Source: DATCJA01 sp963734635 (GTDB taxonomy: Bacteria > Acidobacteriota > Vicinamibacteria > Vicinamibacterales > UBA2999). Taken from it: a DNA stretch of 64,000 nucleotides. Under the pieces are notes generated by a model. The model saw nothing but the letters and a program-made list of their open reading frames with translations. It was not told the DNA's origin and did no database searches. The translations under genes were made by a program, and so were the position numbers. The stretch is from NCBI GenBank assembly GCA_963734635.1, contig CAVTIA010000013.1:1-64000 (forward strand), in the 5' to 3' direction. This document shows, piece by piece, positions 53,267 to 62,209 of the stretch (position 1 is its first letter; each line of letters opens with the position of its first letter).

Positions 53267-54378
53267 CCGCCGACTGAGAACGTCAGCATCCACGGACGAA
53301 CGGGCGCACCGTCGAACGTGCGGATGCCTTCCAGCAGGTCGACTCTGATCGTCCGGTACGGCTCCGACGGACGAGTGAAGCGAATTTCGACGGCACGATT
53401 CGCCGCGTCATACGAATACGTGAATTGCAGTGGCGGCTGCTCCGGCGTCCCCGGCTGCTGGACGTTGGCGCCTACATAGCCCACGCGAATCCGGTCGGCG
53501 AGGGACGCAGGATCCAGGCCCCGCGAAAACTGTACGCGGACGTTCCCGGACTGTGGCACGCCGGTTTCACCTTCCGTGGGGGAGCTGAACACAACTTCCC
53601 CAGGCTCGAGCGGTGGAGGTGGCGCAGGAGCGTCATCGTCCGCAGCTGGTTCCTGGGGCTGTGTGGCTGTGGCGATGGTGGTCCCTGAGATTGCCACCAG
53701 CCCACGATCCAACGACACCGTCCCGCTCACCTGCAGCCATCGGCCGGTATCTACCCGCGCCTCGACCGACAGATCGAATCCCCGCCCGCGCGGACGGAGG
53801 TCCGTCACCCACACGGCTGCGTCTGCCGAGCGCAACACGAAGTCATAGCGGCTCTTACCAGGCGCACTCGGCTGATCGCCGAACAGGTTGCGCCCGCGGA
53901 ATTCACCGACGATGGTGACGTTCTGCCCCTCGAACCGCCACGGCTGGAGCGCCAGCGCGCGGACAGAGGCCGTCGTCGCCAGCTGCGCTTCGGTGACACT
54001 CGAGACGTTGAGGACCAGCTCCTCACCCGGACGAGGCCAGCGCTCCGGATCGGGCTGGCCCGTGTATGCACGCACACGCGGATCGCCGGGTTCGAGCCGT
54101 CCAATATCGATTATCTGACCGCGCACTTCGACGAAGCCGCCACTTCCCTTGGCGTCAGTCAGGATGAGAGGAATTTCACGCTCGCCGCCGCGAAGCACCA
54201 GGCGCGCGTTGCTGCTCTCCACGAGCTCGCCGTGGAGCAGGACGTTCTGCAGATGAAAGTAGCTCGGAAACTGGTATACGGCTGCGACCGTTGTGGAGCG
54301 GCGCACCGCCGTCTGAGTATCCGCGCTGCTGGCGGCAACCAGCAGGGCGGCCAGGGTCGCGACAAGGCGACGCTTCAC
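53263..54378 (-). CDS. Secreted protein with C-terminal Ig-like domain
   Basis: A 371-residue protein with signal peptide (VATLAALLVAASSADTQ). Residues 30-250 are beta-rich and contain strands of OB-like look (FHLQNVLLHGELVE; FVEVRGQIIDIGRL; RFEGQNVTIVGEFRG). After an acidic/Pro linker (ADDDAPAPPPPLEPGE), residues 275-371 form an Ig-like domain of the SbsA/Big_5 type (VFSSPTEGETGVPQSGNVRV). No catalytic motif. It is convergent with plsC, overlapping it by four bases, and lies four bases after the transporter gene start region of the next operon. Confidence 0.65.
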   Translation of the reverse strand: MKRRLVATLAALLVAASSADTQTAVRRSTTVAAVYQFPSYFHLQNVLLHGELVESSNARLVLRGGEREIPLILTDAKGSGGFVEVRGQIIDIGRLEPGDPRVRAYTGQPDPERWPRPGEELVLNVSSVTEAQLATTASVRALALQPWRFEGQNVTIVGEFRGRNLFGDQPSAPGKSRYDFVLRSADAAVWVTDLRPRGRGFDLSVEARVDTGRWLQVSGTVSLDRGLVAISGTTIATATQPQEPAADDDAPAPPPPLEPGEVVFSSPTEGETGVPQSGNVRVQFSRGLDPASLADRIRVGYVGANVQQPGTPEQPPLQFTYSYDAANRAVEIRFTRPSEPYRTIRVDLLEGIRTFDGAPVRPWMLTFSVGG

Positions 54379-54382
54379 ATGG

Positions 54383-56362
54383 TCATTGTACTTTGCGCAT
54401 TCCCACGCGGGCTACGATCAGCGCCAGCCCCAGAAACAATATTGTGCTGGCCACCTCGGCAAGCGCCGTTTCCTCGCGAAAATACGGGAAGGCCGTGCCA
54501 ACCGCAGCGAACGGATCGATCGCCCCGGTCCCCACGAGAATGGCGAAAAGGATTCCGGCAATCGAGCCACCTGCAATCAGCCCTGAGCTAAACAGCGTGC
54601 CCGCCCCCAGGTCGGACTCCTGGACCCGTGTCTTGCGGTCGACCCATCCCCGGACAAGGCCGCCGACGAAGATTGGGGCCGTCGTGGCGATTGGCAGGTA
54701 CAGTCCGACCGCGAACGACAGCGAATGAACGCCGCAAAGCTCGACCGTGATGGCGACGAAGATGCCGACCAGCACGAGCCCCCAGGGGAGGTTCTGGTTC
54801 AGGAGTCCGGTAATGATGGTCGCCATCAGGGTCGCCTGCGGCGCCGGCACGGCGGCCGATCCGATGCCGAAGACGTCGTGCATGTACAACGTCGTCACTC
54901 CGATGATGAGGCCTGACGCCAGTACCCCGATGATGAGTCCAATCTGCTGGTAGACAGGGGTCGCCCCGACGATGTAGCCGGTCTTGAGGTCCTGCGAAGT
55001 GGTCCCCGCGTTTGCGGCAGCGATGCACACGATCGCTCCTACGCACAGTGCGATCGGAGAATACATGTCACCTGTCCAGCCGAGTGCGACGAACAGCAGG
55101 CAGGTCAGGATCAACGTTGCGATCGTCATTCCCGAAATAGGGTTCGACGAGGATCCGATCAGGCCTGTAATCCGTGAGGACACGGTCGCGAAGAAGAAGC
55201 CGAAGATCAGGATGAGAATGGCCGCCACGATATTTCCCTGGGTGGGCAGCCCGGGGGTGACCACCAGAAAGATTGCGAGCAGCACGGACCCGCCGAGGAC
55301 GATCGCCATGGGTATGTCACGTTCGGTCCTGGTGCCGGTGCCGACAGCCGCTGCGGCCGAGAAATCGCGAAGGCTGTCTCTGGCCGACGCGACGATCGAC
55401 GGAATCGTGCGCCCGAGCGTAATCAATCCCGCCGCGAGCACGCCGCCGGCTCCGATGTACCGGATGTACGCGCTCCACAGCTGATTAGGATCCATCTCCG
55501 ACAGCAGGAATGGCTGCCCTGTAGCCGGATTGTTGGCGAAGTTCGGGTGGATCGGGGGAAACGGTTCGGTGATGTACTGTCCGAGAATCGACAGCAAGGG
55601 CAACAGCCCGAGCCACGCCAGCACCCCGCCGGCAACCATCGTTCCCGCGATGCGCGGTCCGATTACGTAGCCGACGCCCAGATATTCTGGAGAAATGTCG
55701 ACGGCGAGTGTGGCATTCGGAAATTGGCTCGTGCGCGGCATCACGTACCCGATTTCGGTACGAAACAGGTTGAAGATCCACGACAGCGCCTTCCAGAGGA
55801 CACCAACGCCAAGACCGGCGAACACCAGCGCCGCCAGTCGGCCACCGCGCTCACCTGCGACGAGCACTTCGGCGCATGCCGTGCCTTCCGGATAGGGGAG
55901 GACACCGTGCTCCTTCACGATCAGCGCGCGCCGGAGCGGCACCATCATCAGGACGCCGAGTATTCCGCCGGCCAGCGTCAGCAGGGTGATCTGGACGTAG
56001 TTGAAGTACGACGGCCCGAACGGCATCAGGAATATCAGCGCCGGAATGGTGAACACGACACCGCCGGCGACCGATTCCCCTGCGGACCCGATGGTCTGGA
56101 CGATGTTGTTTTCGAGGATCGTCGAACCGCCAAGCCGCTTCAACACGGAGATTGCCAGCACGGCGATCGGAATAGACGCGCTGACCGTCAGCCCTGCACG
56201 GAGACCGAGATACACGGTCGAAGCCCCGAAGAGCAGACCGAACAGGATGCCGAGAACGATTGCCTTGAACGTGAACTCTGGAGGCGACTTTGTCGCGGGG
56301 ACATACGGCTTGAACTCGGGTGGTGACTGCGTCGACGACGCGTACGGCGCGAAATCGGCCAT
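54383..56362 (-). CDS. OPT-family oligopeptide transporter
   Basis: A polytopic protein of about 659 residues with 14-16 helices. OPT signatures: NIVQTIGSAGESVAGGVVFTIPA split over the first pair of helices, EHGVLPYPEGTACAEVL, and GLIGSSSNPISGMTI. Members import oligopeptides or metal-chelate conjugates by proton symport. ATG 56362 is chosen; ATG 56380 would overlap the divergent rex start. Its 3' end adjoins the Ig-like secreted protein gene in the opposite transcriptional register only by order, both being on the minus strand. Confidence 0.92.
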   Translation of the reverse strand: MADFAPYASSTQSPPEFKPYVPATKSPPEFTFKAIVLGILFGLLFGASTVYLGLRAGLTVSASIPIAVLAISVLKRLGGSTILENNIVQTIGSAGESVAGGVVFTIPALIFLMPFGPSYFNYVQITLLTLAGGILGVLMMVPLRRALIVKEHGVLPYPEGTACAEVLVAGERGGRLAALVFAGLGVGVLWKALSWIFNLFRTEIGYVMPRTSQFPNATLAVDISPEYLGVGYVIGPRIAGTMVAGGVLAWLGLLPLLSILGQYITEPFPPIHPNFANNPATGQPFLLSEMDPNQLWSAYIRYIGAGGVLAAGLITLGRTIPSIVASARDSLRDFSAAAAVGTGTRTERDIPMAIVLGGSVLLAIFLVVTPGLPTQGNIVAAILILIFGFFFATVSSRITGLIGSSSNPISGMTIATLILTCLLFVALGWTGDMYSPIALCVGAIVCIAAANAGTTSQDLKTGYIVGATPVYQQIGLIIGVLASGLIIGVTTLYMHDVFGIGSAAVPAPQATLMATIITGLLNQNLPWGLVLVGIFVAITVELCGVHSLSFAVGLYLPIATTAPIFVGGLVRGWVDRKTRVQESDLGAGTLFSSGLIAGGSIAGILFAILVGTGAIDPFAAVGTAFPYFREETALAEVASTILFLGLALIVARVGMRKVQ

Positions 56363-56370
56363 CGCGCGAG

Positions 56371-57060
56371 ATGGTAGCATTGAACCTTGTGAATCGGCCG
56401 AACAAGCGAAGGCAAACGCCCGAACAGGTGTCCGAGCTCACGACGAATCGACTTTCGGTTTACTTGCGTTGCCTCAACGAGCTCGACGCGGCCGGTGTTC
56501 AGACGATTTCATCGCAGGCCCTAGCCGAACAGTTCAACTTGAACGCTGCGCAGATTCGGAAGGACCTGGCGTATTTCGGCGAGTTCGGGGTTCGCGGCGT
56601 CGGCTACTACGTCAAGGAGCTCCGGCGTCATCTCCGTCAGATTCTGGGACTCGACCGACGCCTGCGAGTGGGCATCATGGGCGCTGGAAATCTCGGGCTG
56701 GCGCTCGCCGACTACCCCGGCTTCCGTCAGGAAGGCTTCGAGATCGCTGCGCTGTTCGATATCGCGAACGAGAAAATCGGGCATGAATCGCGCGGCGGTG
56801 TACCCATTCACGACATCCGGGAGCTGAAACGGCTCGCGCGGCGCGAACGGTTCGACATTGCGGTCATCGCCGTCCCTGCGCACCATGCGCAGCCCGTCGT
56901 CGACCAGGTCGTTGATGCAGGGATCAAGGCCATTCTGAACTTCTCGCCTGGTGCCCTGAAGGTCCCGGTTGAAGTGAAGCTGAAGAGCGTGGATCTCACC
57001 GTCTCACTGGAGAGTCTGTCGTTCTATCTCGCGCAGGGGGACCAACAGAGCGCACCGTAA
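56371..57060 (+). CDS. rex: Redox-sensing transcriptional repressor Rex
   Basis: A 229-residue protein from ATG 56371. The winged-helix domain (LSVYLRCLNELDAAGVQTIS; FNLNAAQIRKDLAYFGEFGVRGVGY) is followed by a Rossmann NADH-binding domain (RVGIMGAGNLGLALADYPGF) and the C-terminal swapping helix (SLESLSFYLAQ). Rex represses respiratory genes and releases DNA when NADH rises. ndh and nuoI elsewhere in the window are plausible targets, but I did not find a confident Rex operator. Start is eight bases from the divergent transporter start. Confidence 0.93.
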   Translation: MVALNLVNRPNKRRQTPEQVSELTTNRLSVYLRCLNELDAAGVQTISSQALAEQFNLNAAQIRKDLAYFGEFGVRGVGYYVKELRRHLRQILGLDRRLRVGIMGAGNLGLALADYPGFRQEGFEIAALFDIANEKIGHESRGGVPIHDIRELKRLARRERFDIAVIAVPAHHAQPVVDQVVDAGIKAILNFSPGALKVPVEVKLKSVDLTVSLESLSFYLAQGDQQSAP

Positions 57061-57062
57061 AA

Positions 57063-57150
57063 CGGTGCGATAGTGCGATAGTGCGAGGTGCGACGGTGCG
57101 GGGTGCGAGGGTGCGAGGTGCGACGGTGCGAAGTGCGAAGGTGCGACGTG
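57063..57150. repeat. GGTGCGA tandem repeat
   Basis: About ten imperfect 8-10 bp units GGTGCGA(T/A/G) that run directly into the 5' end of moaC. Translated in the moaC frame they read RGATVRGARVRGATVRSAK. The complementary array is at 40481-40555. Confidence 0.85.
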
Positions 57151-57650
57151 CGGGACTGTCGCATGTCGATCGCCGCGGGCGTGTGACGATGGTGGACGTC
57201 GGTGACAAGCCGATTACCCACCGCGAAGCGATCGCGCGCGGGCTGATCACGATGAGCCGACGCGCGCTGACCGCAATTCGCCGCCGCGCGGTCGCAAAGG
57301 GCGACCCGCTCCAGGCCGCACGGCTTGCCGGCATCATGGCCGCCAAGCAGACATCGACGCTCATTCCGCTGTGTCATCCCCTTCCACTGACGCACGTCAG
57401 TGTCGAGCTGGCAGCGGCGCCCAAGGGGTACAGGATTGAGGCTCGAGTTCGAACGAGCGCGCAAACCGGCGTCGAGATGGAGGCGCTTGTTGCGGTGGCC
57501 GCTGCCGCCCTGACCATTTACGACATGGTGAAGGCAATCGACAAGGCTATGGTTATCGGGGACGTGTGCCTTGTTGAGAAACGAGGCGGGCGGTCTGGAA
57601 TTTACCGACGTTCGGATCGTTCTGGTCGGTCAGAACGTCCAGAGCCGTAA
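57141..57650 (+). CDS. moaC: Cyclic pyranopterin monophosphate synthase
   Basis: A molybdenum cofactor enzyme of about 169 residues. Family blocks: VDRRGRVTMVDVGDKPITHR, KQTSTLIPLCHPLPLTHV (active-site His/Lys), and GVEMEALVAVAAAALTIYDM-KAIDK with catalytic residues. The frame is open to 57081, but that part is tandem repeat; GTG 57141 is the first start that leaves a normal N-terminus. There is no good ribosome-binding site within the repeat. The molybdopterin oxidoreductase at 6-8 kb would need this cofactor. Confidence 0.88.
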   Translation: MRRAGLSHVDRRGRVTMVDVGDKPITHREAIARGLITMSRRALTAIRRRAVAKGDPLQAARLAGIMAAKQTSTLIPLCHPLPLTHVSVELAAAPKGYRIEARVRTSAQTGVEMEALVAVAAAALTIYDMVKAIDKAMVIGDVCLVEKRGGRSGIYRRSDRSGRSERPEP

Positions 57651-57677
57651 CGGCCCGTGTGGCCCATAGGCGCGTCA

Positions 57678-57893
57678 TCAAGCTCGACGATACTTCCGCC
57701 AAGCCATCAGCGCACCTGCAAACATCAGGGTGCTGCCAACGATCTGCTCGAACGCCCGTTCGCGCACGAACCGCTGCGCAAAGCGGCGAGGCGTCATTTC
57801 ACGTGCGCGCGCTTCCAGCCGCATCAGCTTGCTGTCGAGATTTGAGCGCGTCTGGTCTATCTCCGACCGTATGAGATCCGCTTCGCGAACCAT
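57678..57893 (-). CDS. DUF3618 domain protein
   Basis: A 71-residue protein from ATG 57893, with AAGGAG nine bases upstream. The DUF3618 pattern is AD-LIRSEIDQTRSNLDSKL followed by LEARARE; a single membrane helix (IVGSTLMFAGALMAW) ends the protein. It overlaps the upstream holin-X gene by 37 bases, a common pairing. Confidence 0.85.
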   Translation of the reverse strand: MVREADLIRSEIDQTRSNLDSKLMRLEARAREMTPRRFAQRFVRERAFEQIVGSTLMFAGALMAWRKYRRA

Positions 57894-58273
57894 GCAGCAT
57901 TCTCCTTGAGCGTTGAGACCGTTTCCCGCGGCACCGCGCGCACGTGGTGAAGGTGCTTGCGTCCGGCGGCCATCGCCACGAACCCCACGACGCATAGCAG
58001 AAGCGCGAAACTGAGAAAGCCGGCCCACGTCGGCCAATCGAACAGGTCGGCGATTCCCATTGCGCATGCGATCAACAGGAAAAGGGCGCCGATTCCAAGC
58101 GCGCCTGCCATGATTCCGTAGCTGACCGCTGCCGCTCGCGCCCGGCCCGCGTGCTCGCGAAGCTCGACCCGTGCAAGCGCGATCTCCTCCCGAATCAAGG
58201 TGCGGACGTCGTTCAGGATGCCACGCACCAGCGTTCCAATCGATTCATCGCGGACGAAGTCAGACTTCTCCAT
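57857..58273 (-). CDS. Holin-X (DUF1469) family membrane protein
   Basis: A 138-residue protein. The N-terminal amphipathic helix (GILNDVRTLIREEIALARVEL) and two adjacent membrane helices (GIMAGALGIGALFLLIACAMG; AGFLSFALLLCVVGFVAMAAG) are typical of the actinobacterial holin-X/phage-holin-like family found in non-phage settings with DUF3618 proteins. Probably an envelope-stress or membrane-organising protein. ATG 58273. Confidence 0.85.
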   Translation of the reverse strand: MEKSDFVRDESIGTLVRGILNDVRTLIREEIALARVELREHAGRARAAAVSYGIMAGALGIGALFLLIACAMGIADLFDWPTWAGFLSFALLLCVVGFVAMAAGRKHLHHVRAVPRETVSTLKENAAWFAKRISYGRR

Positions 58274-58390
58274 AATTTCTGTACCAGAGCAAGCCCGGTA
58301 CCGGGGTACGGCAAGCCGCGAGGCCCGCCCGGCGCCTGCCGTCCGTGTTCACGCGAAGCGCCGATTGGCCCAACTCCCGCAGAAAACGGT

Positions 58391-59284
58391 TCAGTTCGAT
58401 CCCGGGTGGTACGGGCGGATCGCAGGGGGAGGCGGCTCGATATGGATGACCACGTCCTGGAGCGATGGGAATCGAGACATCAACCGGTCCTTCACGACAT
58501 GGGACGTGCGGTGGGCCGACTCGAGCGTCGTGCCCCCATCCAGCCACAGGTGCAGGTCCATGAAGACGTGATCGGCAGAGCCCCGCGTCCTGATCTGATG
58601 GCATCCAAGGACAGCGGGCACCGAACTGACGACCGCCCTCACGTCGTCTTCGGCGATCACGATCTCATCCGCAAGGATGCGCGACGATTGCTGCGCGATT
58701 TCCCAGCCCGCGCGGCCGATGAATACGGCGACCAGGATGGCGGCAAGCGGATCGAGCAGCGAATATCCCCACCAGACACCGATGAGCGCTCCGAGCACCG
58801 CCACCGATGTCAGGACGTCGCTGCGGGTATGCTCCGCGTCCGCGTGCAGCACTTCACTGTTCAATCGGCGCGCTTCTCTCTGCTCGTAGGACACGACGAA
58901 TAGATTCACCACGAGCGTCACAGTCATTACCGCGATGCCTTCGGGGAAGACACGCGGTGTTCCGCCGTTGACCAGCCTGTCGTATGCCGCAGAGAGCACC
59001 TGCACGAGCACGACGATCAGAAATAGCAGGATGCCCAGCGAGGCCATCGTCTCGTACTTACGATGACCATACGGGTGGTTCTCGTCCGGCGGCCGTCTCG
59101 CGATGGAGACGCCGACGAGAGCTACCACATTCGACGCCGAGTCCGTGAGTGAGTGAAAGCCGTCCGAGAGAATCGAAACGGCGCCCGTCGCGTATCCGAG
59201 GCTGATCTTGACCAGCGCGACCGCGAGGTTGAGAGCGAGGACGCGGTAAAGGACCCGGACGACCTGTGAATAGCGATCAGTCAC
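58391..59284 (-). CDS. Cation diffusion facilitator transporter
   Basis: A 297-residue protein with six helices and a C-terminal cytoplasmic metal domain. Metal-site motifs are DGFHSLTDSASN (helix II) and HADAEHTRSD (helix V); HRKYET is the conserved loop. The family exports Zn, Fe, Co or Mn in exchange for protons; the metal cannot be fixed from these residues. 27 bases lie between its start and the lepB stop. Confidence 0.9.
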   Translation of the reverse strand: MTDRYSQVVRVLYRVLALNLAVALVKISLGYATGAVSILSDGFHSLTDSASNVVALVGVSIARRPPDENHPYGHRKYETMASLGILLFLIVVLVQVLSAAYDRLVNGGTPRVFPEGIAVMTVTLVVNLFVVSYEQREARRLNSEVLHADAEHTRSDVLTSVAVLGALIGVWWGYSLLDPLAAILVAVFIGRAGWEIAQQSSRILADEIVIAEDDVRAVVSSVPAVLGCHQIRTRGSADHVFMDLHLWLDGGTTLESAHRTSHVVKDRLMSRFPSLQDVVIHIEPPPPAIRPYHPGSN

Positions 59285-59311
59285 CGGGCGGATTGCGTTA
59301 CGCCGGTCAGG

Positions 59312-59908
59312 TCAGAAGATGTGTGCGGTCGGTATCGGCCACCAGCGCAGCTGTACTTTCCCGATGATGTATTTCTTCGGAACAAAGCCCCAATGCCGGC
59401 TGTCTGAGCTGTTGTTCCGGTGATCGCCCATCACGAAGTAGTACCCCTCGGGAACGACCGACGGCCCGAAATCGTCATGGCTGCGGTATTCGGGAGGCAC
59501 GAAGTCATCCTGCATCGGAACGTCATTGACGAATACGCGGCCGTCCACGATGCGTACCTGGTCACCTTCTTCGCCGATGACGCGCTTGACGAACGACTTG
59601 TCGGGATTGAGCGGGTAATAGAGCATGACGATATCGCCGCGGCGCGGAACCCCCCACCGATACGTCAACTTGTTCACGATCAGCCGGTCCTGGTCTGCAA
59701 GCGTCGGCGCCATGCTCTGGCCCTCGACCCGGGCAACCTGAAAGCCGAACGTGACGATCAACGTGGCGTACACAGCGGCTGACGCGAGCGTCTTGACCCA
59801 GGCGACGGCCTCGTCCTTCCAGACGTTGAGCCGGTGGAGGATGGCTGCAGAACGGTCCTCGACCACCAGATGGACGTCCGGCTCAGCGGACGCCTCCGTT
59901 GCAATCAC
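59312..59908 (-). CDS. lepB: Signal peptidase I
   Basis: The S26 protease that removes signal peptides. Counting from GTG 59908, the catalytic Ser is S65 (GQSMAPTL) and the general-base Lys is K108 (SFVKRVIGEEGD); GDHRNNSSDSRHWG is box E. One N-terminal helix (SAAVYATLIVTFGFQV) anchors it with the active site outside. The frame is open to TTG 60088, which has AAGGAGAT nine bases upstream but lies inside the LytTR gene, giving a 106-base overlap; GTG 59908 is the first start after that gene. The true start is uncertain. Confidence 0.88.
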   Translation of the reverse strand: MIATEASAEPDVHLVVEDRSAAILHRLNVWKDEAVAWVKTLASAAVYATLIVTFGFQVARVEGQSMAPTLADQDRLIVNKLTYRWGVPRRGDIVMLYYPLNPDKSFVKRVIGEEGDQVRIVDGRVFVNDVPMQDDFVPPEYRSHDDFGPSVVPEGYYFVMGDHRNNSSDSRHWGFVPKKYIIGKVQLRWWPIPTAHIF

Positions 59909-59982
59909 GTGCAGCGGTTCTGGGAGGGTGAAGGGCGCCTGATCGGTCGCCGCGGGGATTCCCTCGAATAGGGGTGGCTGCG

Positions 59983-60771
59983 TCAGAGCTTCAGGTACTC
60001 CCGAAGCCGCTTGGTCTGGGTGCGGCTGACCGGGATCTCCGTGCCCTTCGCGTCCTTCATCCGAAGGATGTAGTTCCTGCTGAACCAAGGGACTATCTCC
60101 TTGATCTTGTTGATGTTGACGAGGTGCGACCGATGGACGCGCCAGAACACCTCTGGGTCCAGACGCGCCTGCAGCTCGTCCAACGTTCGATAGTTGGACG
60201 TCCCCGTCACTTGCCCCGTAACTATGTTAATCGACTCATCGGCCAGCGACGCATAGATGATCTCTTCGGCCTGCACCAGCAAGAATCGTTCGCCGACCTT
60301 GACAGCCACCTGATCTCGTCGTCGGCTCGCCATCATCTTTACGAGCCGCTCGAGCTGATCGTTGACCGGGTCCGGGCGTTCCTGGCTCAGCCGTCGGCGG
60401 GCACGACTCACTGCCTGCTCCAGACGGGCACGGTCGACCGGCTTCAGGAGGTAATCGACCGCGTTCACCTCGAACGCCTCCACGGCGTGGTGATCGAAGG
60501 CTGTGACGAAGACAAGCGCAGGTGTGTCATCCTCGCGTTCGAGAAGCTGCCGGGCGACCTCGAACCCGTTCAGTCCTGGCATCTGGATATCGAGAAAGAG
60601 CAAATCGGGTCCAAAGCGATCAACCGCAGCCAACGCCTCGACGCCGTTGGCGGCCTGCGCGACGACCTCTACATCACCGAGCTGCTCGAGCTGGTAGCAC
60701 AACTCGTCGCGCGCCGGCTGCTCGTCGTCAACCACCAATACTTTTATTGGCGTGTTTGTCTCGGCGCTCAT
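59983..60771 (-). CDS. LytTR-family response regulator
   Basis: A 262-residue protein from ATG 60771. The receiver domain has VLVVDDEQPARDEL, phosphoacceptor D61 (LFLDIQMPGLNGFE) and the conserved Lys in YLLKPVD. The C-terminal LytTR DNA-binding domain has VFWRVHRSHLVNINKIKEI and GTEIPVSRT. It forms a two-component system with the LytS-like kinase gene 73 bases upstream. Targets are unknown. Confidence 0.93.
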   Translation of the reverse strand: MSAETNTPIKVLVVDDEQPARDELCYQLEQLGDVEVVAQAANGVEALAAVDRFGPDLLFLDIQMPGLNGFEVARQLLEREDDTPALVFVTAFDHHAVEAFEVNAVDYLLKPVDRARLEQAVSRARRRLSQERPDPVNDQLERLVKMMASRRRDQVAVKVGERFLLVQAEEIIYASLADESINIVTGQVTGTSNYRTLDELQARLDPEVFWRVHRSHLVNINKIKEIVPWFSRNYILRMKDAKGTEIPVSRTQTKRLREYLKL

Positions 60772-60795
60772 GCGCGGCTCCGCCAGACCCGCCCC

Positions 60796-60840
60796 CAATC
60801 CGTAAATCCGTAAATTCGTAAATCCGCAAATTCGTAATCG
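60796..60840. repeat. AATCCGTAAATTCGT tandem repeat
   Basis: Four to five AT-richer units of (A)ATCCGTAAATTCGTA between the kinase and regulator genes, unlike the surrounding GC-rich DNA. Confidence 0.6.
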
Positions 60841-60844
60841 TTGG

Positions 60845-62176
60845 TCATGCCGTGATCTGGTCAACCGCCGCGAGCTCTGGAATCTCGATGCGAACGCGCG
60901 TGCCGCGGCCAGGCTGACTCGTCAGCGTGAATTGGGACGTCGCTCCGTAGATGACGCGAAGGCGCTCACGCACATTCGCGAGTCCGATGCCGCTCGACAT
61001 CGGCTGATCCAGCCTGTCGGGCAGAAAGCCCATTCCGTCGTCTTCGACTTCGAGAACGGCACGTCCGCCCTCACGCCAGCTGCGGATCACAATCGACCCT
61101 GGACCGATCTTGCGCGCCAGACCGTGCTTGATGGAGTTTTCGACGAGCGGCTGCAGAATCATGCTCGGAACGACGAGCTCTACCGTGTCCGCGCTGATCT
61201 CCTTGCGAACACCAAGCTTCGACCCGAACCGTACGACTTCGATGTCGAGGTATTCGTCGATCGCTTCCAGTTCTTCCCGCAGCGTGACGAAGTGCTGGTG
61301 GCTGCGAATGAGCCGACGCAGGAGTCCGGACAGCTTGATGATCAGCATCCGCGCGGTTTCAGGCTCCGACCGGATGAAGGACGAAATCGATGCCAGCGTG
61401 TTGAACAGAAAGTGTGGATTGATCTGACTCTTCAGCGCTTCGATCTTTGCCGCCATCAGCAGCTTTTCCTGCTCTTGGAGTCGATGTTCGATGCGCGCAC
61501 TGTTCCAGATCTTGATGGGTGTGGCGACGGCAAGCACCGTCGCAAGCACGACCAGCGCTGTCATCCACATCGATGGCGAGCTGAGGAAGAACAAACGCTG
61601 AGCGCCGAACCGGAGACCGAATGCCTGCCGAAGCAACTCGAGCGCGACAGGGGCGGTGAGTAGAACGAGCTGCCAGTTCGGCTCGAGCCGACGCACGATC
61701 TGCCACAGGTGTTTGCGTAGATCGACGAAGATGAACGGCGTGAATTGCCAGATCGCTTCCTTGGGACACACTTCGCGAATGCCGCCGCCCGCGAATGCAG
61801 AGCCGACCGCAAACGGCAGTGCGATGAGTTCCCCGGCGAACAGTGCCGGAATCGCGACGAGCACACCAACCGTCGCGCCTGCATATGGCCCCGCGATCAG
61901 CCCTGCGAGAAAGGCACCCTCCAGAGTCAGGTCGGTTGCCTTGTAATTCAGCAGTAATCGGGCCGTCACCCCCGCCATCAACGGCAAGCCAAGCGCCAGT
62001 GCGAAGACCAGACGATCGGTCCAGACGCGCCGTTCGAAGATCAGAATGTGCCTGAATCGGCGGAACCTGGCGAGCATGGTCGCGAGGACTGCCATGACCG
62101 CCAGCTTGACGATCAGCGTCGTCAGCAGCGACTGATCGGCGGAGAGGAAGATCGGGGCTTCGAGCACCGAAGCCAT
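60845..62176 (-). CDS. LytS/YehU-type sensor histidine kinase
   Basis: A 443-residue membrane kinase from ATG 62176 (ATG 62209 is an alternative). Five to six N-terminal helices include a 5TMR-LYT-like domain (GAFLAGLIAGPYAGATVGVLVAIPALFAGE). The His_kinase domain has the H-box QINPHFLFNTLASISSF, the N-box LVENSIKHGLARK, and G-boxes EVEDDGMGFLPD and GIGLANVRERL. LytS-like kinases sense envelope or metabolite signals and phosphorylate LytTR regulators such as the one encoded next. Confidence 0.92.
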   Translation of the reverse strand: MASVLEAPIFLSADQSLLTTLIVKLAVMAVLATMLARFRRFRHILIFERRVWTDRLVFALALGLPLMAGVTARLLLNYKATDLTLEGAFLAGLIAGPYAGATVGVLVAIPALFAGELIALPFAVGSAFAGGGIREVCPKEAIWQFTPFIFVDLRKHLWQIVRRLEPNWQLVLLTAPVALELLRQAFGLRFGAQRLFFLSSPSMWMTALVVLATVLAVATPIKIWNSARIEHRLQEQEKLLMAAKIEALKSQINPHFLFNTLASISSFIRSEPETARMLIIKLSGLLRRLIRSHQHFVTLREELEAIDEYLDIEVVRFGSKLGVRKEISADTVELVVPSMILQPLVENSIKHGLARKIGPGSIVIRSWREGGRAVLEVEDDGMGFLPDRLDQPMSSGIGLANVRERLRVIYGATSQFTLTSQPGRGTRVRIEIPELAAVDQITA

Positions 62177-62209
62177 TGTAAAGTAGGCACTTCGTTTTAT
62201 GATGACCAT

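Noticed and set aside
56320..56370. N-terminal extension of Rex
   Set aside because: It overlaps the divergent transporter coding start and lacks family similarity; ATG 56371 fits the family length.
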